12,767 bases of DNA from positions 1-12,767 of the forward strand of contig DAOTTI010000027.1 in the NCBI GenBank assembly GCA_034437795.1. The letters are read 5' to 3'. Each line of letters opens with the position of its first letter. Position 1 is the first letter of the stretch. Made by a program: the position numbers and the translations under genes. The notes under the pieces were generated by a model that had not been told where the DNA came from, made no database searches, and saw only the letters and a program-made list of their open reading frames with translations. This document shows positions 6,187 to 12,767 of the stretch, piece after piece. The stretch is from DAOTTI01 sp034437795 (GTDB lineage: Bacteria > Chloroflexota > UBA11872 > UBA12225).

Positions 6187-7665
6187 ATGCCCGCGACTGC
6201 GCCAGCGCCCCCTCACGTCGTGCTGTTCATCTGCGATCAGATGCAGTACCAGCGCCAGGGAACGGTCGACCCCATCGCCTTCACCCCCAATGTGGACCGC
6301 CTCGCCGCCGAAGGGGTCTTTTTCACGCACGTGCACGCCTCGAACGGGCAGTGCGTCCCCTCCCGCGTATCGATGCAGACCGGCCTCTACCCTCACGAGG
6401 CCCAGGTCATGATCATCTACGGCTTCCACGGCCACACCGCCCACCTCACCGGCGCGCAGCGCACCGTGGGCCACGTCTTCCGCGACGCGGGGTACGTCAC
6501 GGCCTACTTTGGCAAGACCCACTTCGGCACGTCACTGGACAGCCTGGGCTACACGCACGGGAGCGAGGGACCGCGCGCGGCGGGGGCCGACGAGCAGGAA
6601 GGGCCGCGGGGGGCGGCGGTGGACCGCGCCCACCGGCGCAACAGCCGCACCGATCGCGCCATCGTGGACCAGGCGCTGGACTTCCTGCGCCGGCACGACC
6701 CAGCGCAGCCGCTCTTCCTGACCGTCTCCGTCCACGAGCCCCACCCGCCCTTCGAGCTGGTGGAGGCCTATGCCAATCGCTTCCCGCTGGACCGCATGCC
6801 GGTGCCGACCAGCTTCTATGCGGACGACCTCAGCGGCAAGCCGGCCTTCCAGCGCGAGCACGCGCTCGACGGCCGCCACGGATACGCCGGCCGCGGCGAC
6901 GAGCCCAAGCTGCGGGAAGAGCTGCGGCGCTATTACACCATGATCGCCCACGTGGATCAGCTCTTCGGCGAGGTGCGGGCAGCCCTGGAGGCCAGGGGGA
7001 TGTGGGAGCGCGCGGTGGTCGCCTTCACCTCCGACCACGGGGACATGATGGGCGCCCACCGCATGCGCCTCAAGGGCACCGTGCCCTATGATGAGATCTT
7101 TCGTATCCCGTTCGTCCTGAAACTCCCCGCCGGGGCGCCGCCGCCGGCGCGCCGCGTGGTGGATGACCTGGCGGTCAACGTCGCCCAGCCGGGAACGCTG
7201 GTCGAGGCGGCGGGGCTCCCCGTGCCCCCCGAGTTCCGCGGTGGTTCGCTCCTGCCCGCGCTGTACCGCCCCGCGCGGCCCGCTCAGGAGGAGATCTGCT
7301 TCGAGCACTATGGCGCCTACTGGGGACTGCACCCCTTCCGCGTGATCCGCGTGCGCGACGCCACCCGCGGCGAGTGGAAGCTGGCCAGATACTACGGCCC
7401 CGATGAAGGCGAGGTGGAGCTCTACCACCTGTCGGCCGATCCCCACGAGGTGCGCAACCTGGCGTCCGATCGGACGCTGGCCGCGTGGCGGGCCGAGCTT
7501 GAGGCCCGCGTGGACGCCTGGTGGCAGCGCACTGGCGGGCGCGACTTCGCCTACTACGAATCGCCGGAGTTCAAGCTGAGCGGCGCCGCCACGCTGCTCG
7601 ACGGCCGGCGCGCTCGCGCCGGTGGACGCCGCGCGGCGGACGCGGGCGCGAGCGCTGGCGCGTGA
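6187..7665 (+). CDS. Cys-type sulfatase (arylsulfatase A superfamily)
   Basis: A 492-residue type I sulfatase of the alkaline phosphatase superfamily, hydrolysing a sulfate ester. The CVPSR motif at 56-60 places the catalytic Cys56, which must be converted to formylglycine by a separate enzyme not encoded here. Metal and active-site residues are recognisable: D17-Q18 (second metal residue Gln), R60, K110 and H112 (FGKTHFG), H183 (SVHEPHPPF), D283-H284 (TSDHGDMMGAH) and K296. There is no signal peptide, so it is probably cytoplasmic. The start at 6187 has GGAGGA 10 nt upstream. The last about 20 residues are a low-complexity Arg/Ala/Gly tail, and the stop codon falls in a hairpin loop. The gene is divergent from the lipoprotein gene across a 169-bp regulatory region. 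Its substrate is unknown; phosphonate monoester hydrolases share the fold. Confidence 0.92.
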   Translation: MPATAPAPPHVVLFICDQMQYQRQGTVDPIAFTPNVDRLAAEGVFFTHVHASNGQCVPSRVSMQTGLYPHEAQVMIIYGFHGHTAHLTGAQRTVGHVFRDAGYVTAYFGKTHFGTSLDSLGYTHGSEGPRAAGADEQEGPRGAAVDRAHRRNSRTDRAIVDQALDFLRRHDPAQPLFLTVSVHEPHPPFELVEAYANRFPLDRMPVPTSFYADDLSGKPAFQREHALDGRHGYAGRGDEPKLREELRRYYTMIAHVDQLFGEVRAALEARGMWERAVVAFTSDHGDMMGAHRMRLKGTVPYDEIFRIPFVLKLPAGAPPPARRVVDDLAVNVAQPGTLVEAAGLPVPPEFRGGSLLPALYRPARPAQEEICFEHYGAYWGLHPFRVIRVRDATRGEWKLARYYGPDEGEVELYHLSADPHEVRNLASDRTLAAWRAELEARVDAWWQRTGGRDFAYYESPEFKLSGAATLLDGRRARAGGRRAADAGASAGA

Positions 7666-7686
7666 AGGCTAGTGAAGCGCCAGCGC
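7652..7686 (+). terminator. 10-bp perfect hairpin with the sulfatase stop codon in its loop
   Basis: GCGCTGGCGC (7652-7661) is perfectly complementary to GCGCCAGCGC (7677-7686) around a 15-nt loop containing the TGA at 7663-7665. It shares the core GCTGGCGC...GCGCCAGC with the hairpin at the hmgA stop. No T-run follows, so transcription termination is only possible, not shown. The 190 bp up to the next start (7666-7855) hold no gene I can support. Confidence 0.5.
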
Positions 7687-7855
7687 GCGTCGCCCTGGTG
7701 TTGCGTTCGCTGCGGCCAGGCGCGCGGGGCGCGTGATGGGCCGTACGGGAGCAGGGAGAACGGTACTTGCCGGTCCCGTTGCGAGCCAAGAGAAACGTGG
7801 CGCGTACAGGATGCGCCAGGCGGGCGAGCGCGCTATCCTCTCCGGCGCAGAGCCG

Positions 7856-9241
7856 ATGGCCCGGACGACGGACCCCCTGTACCGAGAACTGGCGGCGATC
7901 GTCGGGTGGGAGGGGCTGCTGACGGACCCGGGGGCGCTCGCTACCTACGAGAGCGACGGGTTCCTGGCGCGGGCGCGTCCCCTGGCGGTCTGCCTGCCGG
8001 CAAGCACGGAGCAGGTCGTGGCGCTCCTGCGCCTGGCGGCGCGCCGCGGGCTGCCGGTGACGCCCCGCGGCGCGGGGACGGGGCTCTCCGGCGGCGCGAC
8101 GCCGGTGGGTGGCGGGCTGGTGATCGGCACCAGCCGGATGAACCGCATCCTCCGTCTTGACCCCGAGAACCTGCGGGCGGTGGTGCAGCCGGGCGTGGTG
8201 AACCTGGACCTGAGCCAGGCGGCCGCCCGCTACGGGCTCTACTATGCGCCGGACCCGTCCAGCCAGGCCGTCTCGACCATCGGCGGCAACGTGGCGGAGA
8301 ATGCCGGCGGGGCGCACTGCCTGAAGTACGGCGTCACCAGTAACCACGTGCTGGGCCTGGAGCTGGTGCTGGCCGATGGCCGGGTGGTGCACGCCGGTAC
8401 GGCCGACGCCCCCGGATACGACCTGTGCGGGCTGGTCACCGGCTCCGAAGGCGCCCTGGCCTTCGTCACGGCGATCACGGTGCGCCTGCTGCCTCGGCCG
8501 GAAAGCGTCCGCACGCTGCTGGCGCTCTTTGCCTCGGCGCCGGCGGCGGGGGCGGCCGCGTCGGCCATCATCGGGGCGGGGATCATTCCGGCGGCGTTGG
8601 AGTACCTGGACCGGCGCGTCATCGACGCCCTGCGCCAGGCCGGCTTTCACGACTACCCCGACGCGGCCGAGGCCGTGCTGCTCGTCGAGGTGGAAGGGCT
8701 GGAGGAGCAGGTAGCCGGCGAGGCGGGCCAGGTGCAGGGCCTGCTGCTGGCATCTGGCGCCACCGAGGTCCGCCTGGCGTCGTCGGCAGCCGAGCGGGCG
8801 CGGCTGTGGGCGGGGCGCAAGGGCGCGCTCGGCGCCTTCGGGCGGTTGGCCCCCAACTACTACATCCAGGACGGCGTGGTGCCCCGCTCGCGACTGGCGG
8901 ACGTGCTAGCCCAGATTGAGGCGATCGCGGCGCGCCAGGGCCTGCTGATCGTCAACGTCTTCCACGCCGGTGACGGCAACCTCCACCCGACTATTCTGTA
9001 CGATGCGCGTGCGCCCGGCATGACCGAGCGGGTGGTGGCGGCCGGCGCGGAGATCCTGCGGGCCTGCGTCGCCGCCGGGGGGACGCTCTCCGGCGAGCAC
9101 GGCGTGGGCCTGGAAAAGCAGATGTATCTGGACTGGGTCTTTGCCCCCGCCGACCAGGACGCCCAGCGCGCCATCAAGCGGGCCTTCGATCCCGCGCTGC
9201 GCCTCAACCCAGGCAAGCCCTTCTCCGGGCCAGTGGCGTAA
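7856..9241 (+). CDS. FAD-linked oxidase, glycolate/D-lactate dehydrogenase GlcD type
   Basis: A 461-residue flavoprotein of the GlcD/D-2-hydroxyacid dehydrogenase family, oxidising an alpha-hydroxy acid such as glycolate or D-lactate. The N-terminal PCMH-type FAD domain shows VTPRGAGTGLSGGATPVGGG (68-87) and SSQAVSTIGGNVAENAGG (135-152). The C-terminal catalytic domain shows NVFHAGDGNLHP (367-378), SGEHGVGLEK (412-421) and the closing FDP..LNPGK (444-454). It is slightly shorter than E. coli GlcD (499). The start is uncertain: the frame is open from 7733 with further Met codons at 7811 and 7856, none with a strong Shine-Dalgarno. The ATG at 7856 is chosen because family similarity begins about there. 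GlcE and GlcF partners are absent nearby, so it may act alone or with distant subunits. Confidence 0.9.
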   Translation: MARTTDPLYRELAAIVGWEGLLTDPGALATYESDGFLARARPLAVCLPASTEQVVALLRLAARRGLPVTPRGAGTGLSGGATPVGGGLVIGTSRMNRILRLDPENLRAVVQPGVVNLDLSQAAARYGLYYAPDPSSQAVSTIGGNVAENAGGAHCLKYGVTSNHVLGLELVLADGRVVHAGTADAPGYDLCGLVTGSEGALAFVTAITVRLLPRPESVRTLLALFASAPAAGAAASAIIGAGIIPAALEYLDRRVIDALRQAGFHDYPDAAEAVLLVEVEGLEEQVAGEAGQVQGLLLASGATEVRLASSAAERARLWAGRKGALGAFGRLAPNYYIQDGVVPRSRLADVLAQIEAIAARQGLLIVNVFHAGDGNLHPTILYDARAPGMTERVVAAGAEILRACVAAGGTLSGEHGVGLEKQMYLDWVFAPADQDAQRAIKRAFDPALRLNPGKPFSGPVA

Positions 9242-9615
9242 TGCGCGTGCCGCCCACGCTCAGGTCGGGTAGAGACCCAAACCTCCAGATCCCCAGCACC
9301 CCGCTCCGACGCGGGGACGCCCAGACACGGAGAGGGAGAACGACGGCCATAACGGGAGGGCTTGCCCCACGGCGGCTGCGCCTCCACCGCTTCCTGCTTG
9401 GCCCCGCCGTGTGGCCTGGCCTCGTCGCCTCTCCCATCGGAGACACAAGATGACAGCCAGGACCCGGCGCCATCGGGCAGTACGGCCTACGTTCGGCGCC
9501 GGATGGGAGCGCGGGCCGGACTGGGAGGCCGGAACTGCACATGCGTGCAGGAGACTCACCGGCGTGGGGCACATGGTGAAGCGGGGATGGTGTCCGTGGC
9601 GCGGCTGGCCCAGCT
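9242..9615. other. 374-bp convergent gap without a supported gene
   Basis: Between the two converging genes I find no convincing coding region in any frame. It holds a hairpin CCCCGC-TCCGAC-GCGGGG at 9299-9316 (6-bp stem), which could terminate glcD. Next is an AGACACGGAGAGGGAG stretch (about 9323-9338) similar in style to the GGAGAC repeats at 10901-10949. An 8-bp interrupted inverted repeat CACGGCGG/CCGCCGTG (9368-9375/9404-9411) follows. Near the end, GCTGGGCCAGC (about 9604-9614) is palindromic and lies just after the stop of the minus-strand gene. Short reading frames here look like chance products of high G+C. Confidence 0.55.
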
Positions 9616-10740
9616 TTAGCGGTAGAGGCGCATGGTCTGAGCCGGCACGCGCAGGACGCGCCCTTCTCCGGCCCCACTGAGTGCGCCGTGCTCGGTGAAG
9701 TAGGCGTCACCGGCGGGCGAGAAGACCAGCGCCGTGGGATAGCTAAGGTCGCGGACGACGACGCGCCGGCGGGCAGGCGAGGGCCCGACGGCGAGCAAGC
9801 GCCCGCTGCCGGGCGCAAAGCGACCGGTTCGCTGGTCGTAGCGGGAAGCGAACTCGAGGACGAAGAGCTGGCCATCAGGCGCCACAGCGAGGGCGATGGG
9901 GAAGTTGAGCGCATCGTAGAGCGGCTGCCAGCGCCCATCAGCATCGACCTTAACGATGCGACCGGTGCCGGCAGGGAATGGCTCGGTCCCGAACAGGGCG
10001 ACGTATAGCGTACCGTCGGGCGCGACGGCGGCGCCGGTGGGATGCGGATTGCGCTGCCCCTCGCCGACGAACCCGGTGACGACGGACGCCTGCACTGGCG
10101 GCGCAGCGTCTGGGGCGGACAAGGTGAGGCGAATGAGCCGGTTGGCTGCAGGAAGGGCGAGATAGACGGCGCCGTCGCGGCCCACAGCGGCGCCCCAGGG
10201 GGCCGATGGCGGCCACTCGCCGGGCGCGGTCGAGGCCGCACCGTCCGGCGCAAGCGCCTCGGCCAACGATACAGGCGGGTCCAGCCGCCACTCGCCGGCT
10301 TCGCCAATCAAGCGCTGTACGGAGCCGGCGGGGGAGCCAGACGCCGGACCAAGGAACACGATGGCCGGCGCCGGCGCGCTCGGGACGGTGACGGGATTGG
10401 GGACGGCGGCGGACGGGCCGGGCTGGGCAAAGAGCGGCAGGCCGGCCTCGGCCGCCGGCAAGCCTTCCACCAGGGGAACGGGAGACGCTGCGGGGCGGGC
10501 CGCCGGATCGAGACGTGAGATCCGGCCGCGAGCAGCGCCGGCCACGCCGGCCTCGGCGACGTAAATCAAGCCGTCGGCCCCAGCAGCGAGCCCGCGCGGC
10601 TGATGCAGCGCGGACGCAAAGAGGAGCGGTTCCACCGCGCCGCCGCCACCGATGGGCCGGCCCCGCGCAAAGAGGATGGCGAAGGAGACCACGACGATGA
10701 GAATGACGGCGGCGCGGAACGAGATGGCGCTCAGGCGCAT
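9616..10740 (-). CDS. membrane-anchored or secreted beta-propeller protein, NHL/ScyD-ScyE-like
   Basis: A 374-residue protein with an N-terminal hydrophobic segment (about 9-24, AAVILIVVVSFAILFA) followed by a repeat fold that probably faces outside. At least four or five blade-like motifs of the type (h)P.G.A...DG.(L/V)YV can be read: HQPRGLAAGADGLIYVAEAG (46-65), SAPWGAAVGRDGAVYLALP, PTGAAVAPDGTLYVALFG, PIALAVAPDGQLFVLEFAS and PTALVFSPAGDAYFTEHG. This is typical of six-bladed NHL-like propellers; the opening blade with YVAEAG and a following GRISRLD is reminiscent of ScyD/ScyE-family proteins. No catalytic residues are recognisable; a binding or scaffold role is possible, and a lactonase- or glucose-dehydrogenase-like enzyme cannot be excluded. 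The start at 10740 lacks an obvious Shine-Dalgarno but is the only Met before the hydrophobic segment. It is transcribed away from the M23 peptidase gene. Confidence 0.75.
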   Translation of the reverse strand: MRLSAISFRAAVILIVVVSFAILFARGRPIGGGGAVEPLLFASALHQPRGLAAGADGLIYVAEAGVAGAARGRISRLDPAARPAASPVPLVEGLPAAEAGLPLFAQPGPSAAVPNPVTVPSAPAPAIVFLGPASGSPAGSVQRLIGEAGEWRLDPPVSLAEALAPDGAASTAPGEWPPSAPWGAAVGRDGAVYLALPAANRLIRLTLSAPDAAPPVQASVVTGFVGEGQRNPHPTGAAVAPDGTLYVALFGTEPFPAGTGRIVKVDADGRWQPLYDALNFPIALAVAPDGQLFVLEFASRYDQRTGRFAPGSGRLLAVGPSPARRRVVVRDLSYPTALVFSPAGDAYFTEHGALSGAGEGRVLRVPAQTMRLYR

Positions 10741-11166
10741 GTGGCGGCAAGGAATAGTACGTCAGCACTAGGGGCTTGGCGCCATCTTCTTCCCTTTGCC
10801 ATACTTCGCGGACCGATGCGCCTGTCGCTCACGGCACACGCCTCTGATCTGGTTGTGACGGGGCAGACCGCACCCCCTTTCGCCCCGCTCCCGCCCCGAC
10901 GTGGAGACGCGGGGACATGGAGACGGGGGGACACGGAGACGGGGGGACGGTTCTCACCGCCCGCGGCCGGATCTGAGCGGCACGGTAGGACTCGGGAGGG
11001 CGCCGGTGCGACGCGGCCATGCGTCGTGCGCTCCGGCGCGGGGAGGGAGGACGAAGGAGTGGGGGAGGGAGCAAAGGCCGGCAGGGGAGGTGGACAGGAT
11101 GGGCTTGCTGCGGGGCGGCCGGCGCGTGGCGCAGCGGGGCAGGGGGCGAGGGTCCGGCGCGAGATT
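10741..11166. other. 426-bp divergent intergenic region with repeats and unclear 5' end of the peptidase gene
   Basis: The region separates the beta-propeller gene (minus) from the M23 peptidase gene (plus). Its left part (10741-10860) has lower G+C and is the likeliest place for the two promoters; a TACTAT-like box on the minus strand near 10756-10761 is only a weak candidate. The middle holds the GGAGAC repeat at 10901-10949. The right part is G-rich, with GGGGAGGTGG before an out-of-frame ATG at 11099. The frame of the peptidase is open throughout, but the translated product is low-complexity Arg/Gly and does not look like protein. Confidence 0.5.
10901..10949. repeat. three imperfect 16-17-bp tandem repeats of the GGAGAC type
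   Basis: The units are at 10901-10917 (GTGGAGACGCGGGGACA), 10918-10933 (TGGAGACGGGGGGACA) and 10934-10949 (CGGAGACGGGGGGACG). Each is itself built of GGAGAC and GGGGAC halves. It lies in the divergent gap. A shorter relative (GACACGGAGAGG) is seen at about 9325-9336, so this is probably a dispersed simple repeat of the genome. Confidence 0.7.
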
Positions 11167-12459
11167 GTGCGGTCGAGCATCGGGCGGCTGTGCCTGGTCG
11201 TACTCGTAGCGCTGGCGCTGTTCCAGGCGGGCGCCGCGCCAGCGCGGGCTGATACGTTGTCCGACTATCTCCAGAATAACGCCCTGCTGGAGCAGCTACT
11301 GGCGCAGCGCCGAGCGGCGGAGGCCGCGTTGCAGCAGTGGGTTGCCGCGGAGCAAGCGTCGCTGGCGGAGCTGAGCGCAGTGGAGGACCGCCTGCACGCG
11401 TTGCTTGGCCAGCAGGCGGGGCTGGTGCAGGAGCAGCCGAGGCTGGCGGAGGCGATCGGGGCGGCGGAAGCGGCGCAGGCGCCGCTGGCGGAGACGCAGG
11501 CGCGGCTGGAGCGGCGCGTATCTGCCTTCGAGGTCTGGCTGGCGGGCGACGCGCCAGCGCCGCTGGCCACCAACGTGCGGGGGTACCAGGACGCGGCCGC
11601 GGAGCTCGGCGCGCTGGGGGCTGCCTATGAGACAGCGCACGCTCAGCTTGAGGCGCTGCGGCAGCGGCAGCAGGAGACGATCAACCTGCTGGGCGCGGCC
11701 AATACGGAGATCGCGCACTGGCGGCGGCAGGCGGAGGCGCTAGCCGGCCAGGTGGGGACGGCTCGGGCCCGCGCCTTGAGCGCCAGCGCCGAGCTGGCGC
11801 GGATCCAGGCGCAAGGAGACGAGCTGGCCGCCACCGTCCGGCAGCAGCTCGACGCCCTGGTCGCCGCGGGGTATCCGGTCAGTGTGGCGCGGATCGCAGG
11901 GGGGCCGATGCCGGTGCCGGAGCCCGTCAGCTGGCCGGCGACGGCGCCCAGCTACGTCCTGCCCAGCGGACGGGCGGAGGCGCGCCTGATTGCCGGCAGC
12001 CCGTGGTTCGTGGATCGGCAGCAATTGGCTGCGGCCGGCGGGCTGGACGGCGCGCAGGAGTGGACGGTGCCGGTAAAAGGCATCGTCACGACGCCGTTTG
12101 GCGATGCCACTCCCTACCAGGCCGCCCATTATGCCATTGACATCGGCACGCGTCTCTACGCCCCGGTGGTGGCTGCGGCCGAGGGCGTCGTGGAGTTTGC
12201 CGGCCTGGCTGCGCCAGGCAACCGGCTGGCGTCGTACGGCCTGGTGGTCATGATCCGCCACAACGAGCACGTGACGACGCTCTACGCGCACCTCGATGAC
12301 CGGGCCCATGGCCTGGCTGTGCAGGTAGGAGACCGCGTGCAGGCAGGCCAGGTGATCGGCTACGTCGGGCTCTCGGGGTATAGCACGGGGCCGCACCTGC
12401 ACTTCGAGGTACGGGTGGACAACCGGCCGGTCGATCCCTTGCTGCTGGTCAAGCCGTAG
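11167..12459 (+). CDS. secreted coiled-coil M23 (LytM-like) peptidoglycan peptidase
   Basis: From the GTG at 11167 the product is 430 residues. It begins with a Sec signal (hydrophobic 8-22, likely cleavage after APARA near 28). A long Ala/Gln/Glu-rich coiled coil follows (about 30-225), then a linker and a C-terminal M23 domain (about 300-430). The zinc ligands are H321 and D325 (HYAIDIG, where the usual Gly of HxGxD is Ala) and H412 of HLHFEV (410-415). H375 (LYAHL) is the catalytic His. The layout matches EnvC/NlpD-like or PcsB-like cell-wall hydrolases or their activators, acting outside the membrane on peptide cross-links during division. The motifs suggest an active enzyme. The start is uncertain: the frame is open to 10603, GTG at 11167 has only a weak ribosome site, and a strong site precedes an ATG in another frame at 11099. 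Confidence 0.88.
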   Translation: MRSSIGRLCLVVLVALALFQAGAAPARADTLSDYLQNNALLEQLLAQRRAAEAALQQWVAAEQASLAELSAVEDRLHALLGQQAGLVQEQPRLAEAIGAAEAAQAPLAETQARLERRVSAFEVWLAGDAPAPLATNVRGYQDAAAELGALGAAYETAHAQLEALRQRQQETINLLGAANTEIAHWRRQAEALAGQVGTARARALSASAELARIQAQGDELAATVRQQLDALVAAGYPVSVARIAGGPMPVPEPVSWPATAPSYVLPSGRAEARLIAGSPWFVDRQQLAAAGGLDGAQEWTVPVKGIVTTPFGDATPYQAAHYAIDIGTRLYAPVVAAAEGVVEFAGLAAPGNRLASYGLVVMIRHNEHVTTLYAHLDDRAHGLAVQVGDRVQAGQVIGYVGLSGYSTGPHLHFEVRVDNRPVDPLLLVKP

Positions 12460-12460
12460 C

Positions 12461-12490
12461 TGGCCCCAGTGCCCCATTCCCCCAGGGCCA
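12461..12490 (+). terminator. possible terminator after the M23 peptidase gene
   Basis: TGGCCC (12461-12466) pairs with GGGCCA (12485-12490), starting one base after the TAG stop; the 18-nt loop is C-rich. The stem is short and no T-run follows, so the call is weak. Confidence 0.3.
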
Positions 12491-12511
12491 AGTAGCGAGT
12501 AGCGGGTAGTG
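12491..12511. repeat. three tandem heptanucleotides (AGTAGCG-like)
   Basis: AGTAGCG at 12491-12497 and 12498-12504, then GGTAGTG at 12505-12511, followed by further AGTGGGG/GCGAGTAGGG variants to about 12545. It is a second 7-bp periodic run besides the one in the hydrolase gene. Confidence 0.65.
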
Positions 12512-12567
12512 AGGCTCCCGCGGGGAGTGGGGAGCGAGTAGGGTGGGCCGTCTCGCGCGCTCAGGGA

Positions 12568-12584
12568 TCCTGCCGGAGGCAGGA
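12568..12584. other. 7-bp perfect hairpin
   Basis: TCCTGCC (12568-12574) and GGCAGGA (12578-12584) enclose a GGA loop. It lies between the M23 gene and the insertion-sequence end and could be a terminator or part of a palindromic repeat. Its strand GGCAGGACGGGAGAGGGG is similar in style to the palindrome inside the hydrolase gene. Confidence 0.45.
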
Positions 12585-12637
12585 CGGGAGAGGGGAACGG
12601 AGGCCGATTGCCGGCGGTGAAGACTGCCTGCCGGCTA

Positions 12638-12767
12638 GAGCCTGTTAGGCACGTTCGGAGAAGACGGCGGCGAAACGGGTGAGCAACAGGAGGGCGAAGG
12701 CAAGGACATGCAGGCCAGCAGGCGTCTGGGGCAGGCGTTCGTCGTCGCAGGCCAGGGGGCAGGTCGT
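12638..12767 (-). mobile_element. end of an insertion sequence, IS4/IS5-like, cut by the window edge
   Basis: The sequence GAGCCTGTTAGGCACG starting near 12638 resembles the terminal inverted repeats of IS5-type elements, many of which start GAG-C/A-CTGTT. The transposase stop codon lies within it, 7-10 bp from the presumed tip, as is common for compact insertion sequences. CTAG at 12635-12638 may be the target site. The other end is outside the window, so the boundary is provisional. Confidence 0.5.
12645..12767 (-). CDS. transposase C-terminus (partial), IS4/IS5-like DDE type
   Basis: Forty codons and a TAA stop (12647-12645) are open to the window edge on the minus strand. The product contains ACDDERLPQTPAGLHVLAFALLL, which has the feel of the (D)YERLPET..GLHxLAF-LLL ending of IS5-type transposases, followed by a short basic/Phe-rich end. 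The catalytic core lies outside the window, so neither integrity nor activity can be judged. The family call rests on this tail and on the IS-end-like bases around the stop codon. Confidence 0.6.
   Translation of the reverse strand, partial: TTCPLACDDERLPQTPAGLHVLAFALLLLTRFAAVFSERA

Noticed and set aside
5544..7091. A 515-codon plus-strand frame across the lipoprotein, the divergent promoter and the sulfatase
   Set aside because: It spans antisense and out-of-frame parts of two good genes and a promoter region, and its product is low-complexity Arg/Pro/Ala.
7571..8650. A 359-codon antisense frame over the sulfatase end and the FAD-linked oxidase gene
   Set aside because: It is a shadow of conserved coding DNA with Arg/Gln-rich composition and no motif.
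10603..11166. The 188-codon upstream extension of the M23 peptidase frame
   Set aside because: It overlaps the beta-propeller gene on the other strand, passes through the GGAGAC repeats, and gives Gly/Arg-rich sequence before a complete signal peptide.
1..12767. CRISPR arrays, tRNA or rRNA genes, riboswitches
   Set aside because: No regularly spaced 20-40-bp repeats with unique spacers, no cloverleaf-like element with a TTCGA-type arm, and no known riboswitch core was seen on reading both strands; a covariance-model scan would be decisive.

Overview
This window is about 70% G+C by eye. It carries seven complete genes plus the 3' end of an eighth, and nearly all gaps hold short palindromes or short tandem repeats. 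That style of intergenic DNA (heptamer runs, GGAGAC-type runs, nested GC palindromes), a Tat-type lipoprotein substrate-binding protein and the gene repertoire fit a high-GC Gram-positive-related or Chloroflexota (Thermomicrobia-like) bacterium best. This assignment is an inference from style, and Actinomycetota cannot be excluded.

Layout. Positions 169-1206 (+) encode a medium-chain dehydrogenase lacking the usual zinc ligands. It converges on a minus-strand cluster that, in transcription order, encodes an ABC-transporter substrate-binding lipoprotein (6017-4668), 4-hydroxyphenylpyruvate dioxygenase (4603-3356), a fumarylacetoacetate hydrolase family protein (3333-2476) and homogentisate 1,2-dioxygenase (2461-1301). 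Divergent from it on the plus strand are a Cys-type sulfatase (6187-7665) and a GlcD-type FAD-linked oxidase (7856-9241). A minus-strand, membrane-anchored beta-propeller protein (10740-9616) is divergent from a secreted coiled-coil/M23 peptidase (11167-12459, +). The window ends in the 3' end of a minus-strand transposase gene (12767-12645) and its presumed insertion-sequence terminus.

How the genes work together. The three catabolic enzymes make a nearly complete lower tyrosine pathway: 4-hydroxyphenylpyruvate to homogentisate to maleylacetoacetate, then fumarylacetoacetate to fumarate and acetoacetate. The isomerase step has no gene here. The three genes are tightly packed (22 and 14 nt gaps) with clear Shine-Dalgarno sites. 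The hmgA site overlaps the upstream stop codon, so translational coupling is likely. The lipoprotein gene 64 nt upstream lacks permease and ATPase neighbours and may share the transcript.

Most notable: a palindromic element sits in frame inside the fumarylacetoacetate hydrolase gene, and a heptamer repeat extends its C-terminus. Two genes (hmgA and the sulfatase) have stop codons inside the loop of similar GC-rich perfect hairpins. Three 12-bp direct repeats overlap the -35 zone of a perfect TATAAT box in the sulfatase/transporter divergent promoter. The M23 gene may have a frame problem at its 5' end. I do not see a clearly novel multi-gene system; the value lies in the repeat/coding interplay and the unusual gene details.
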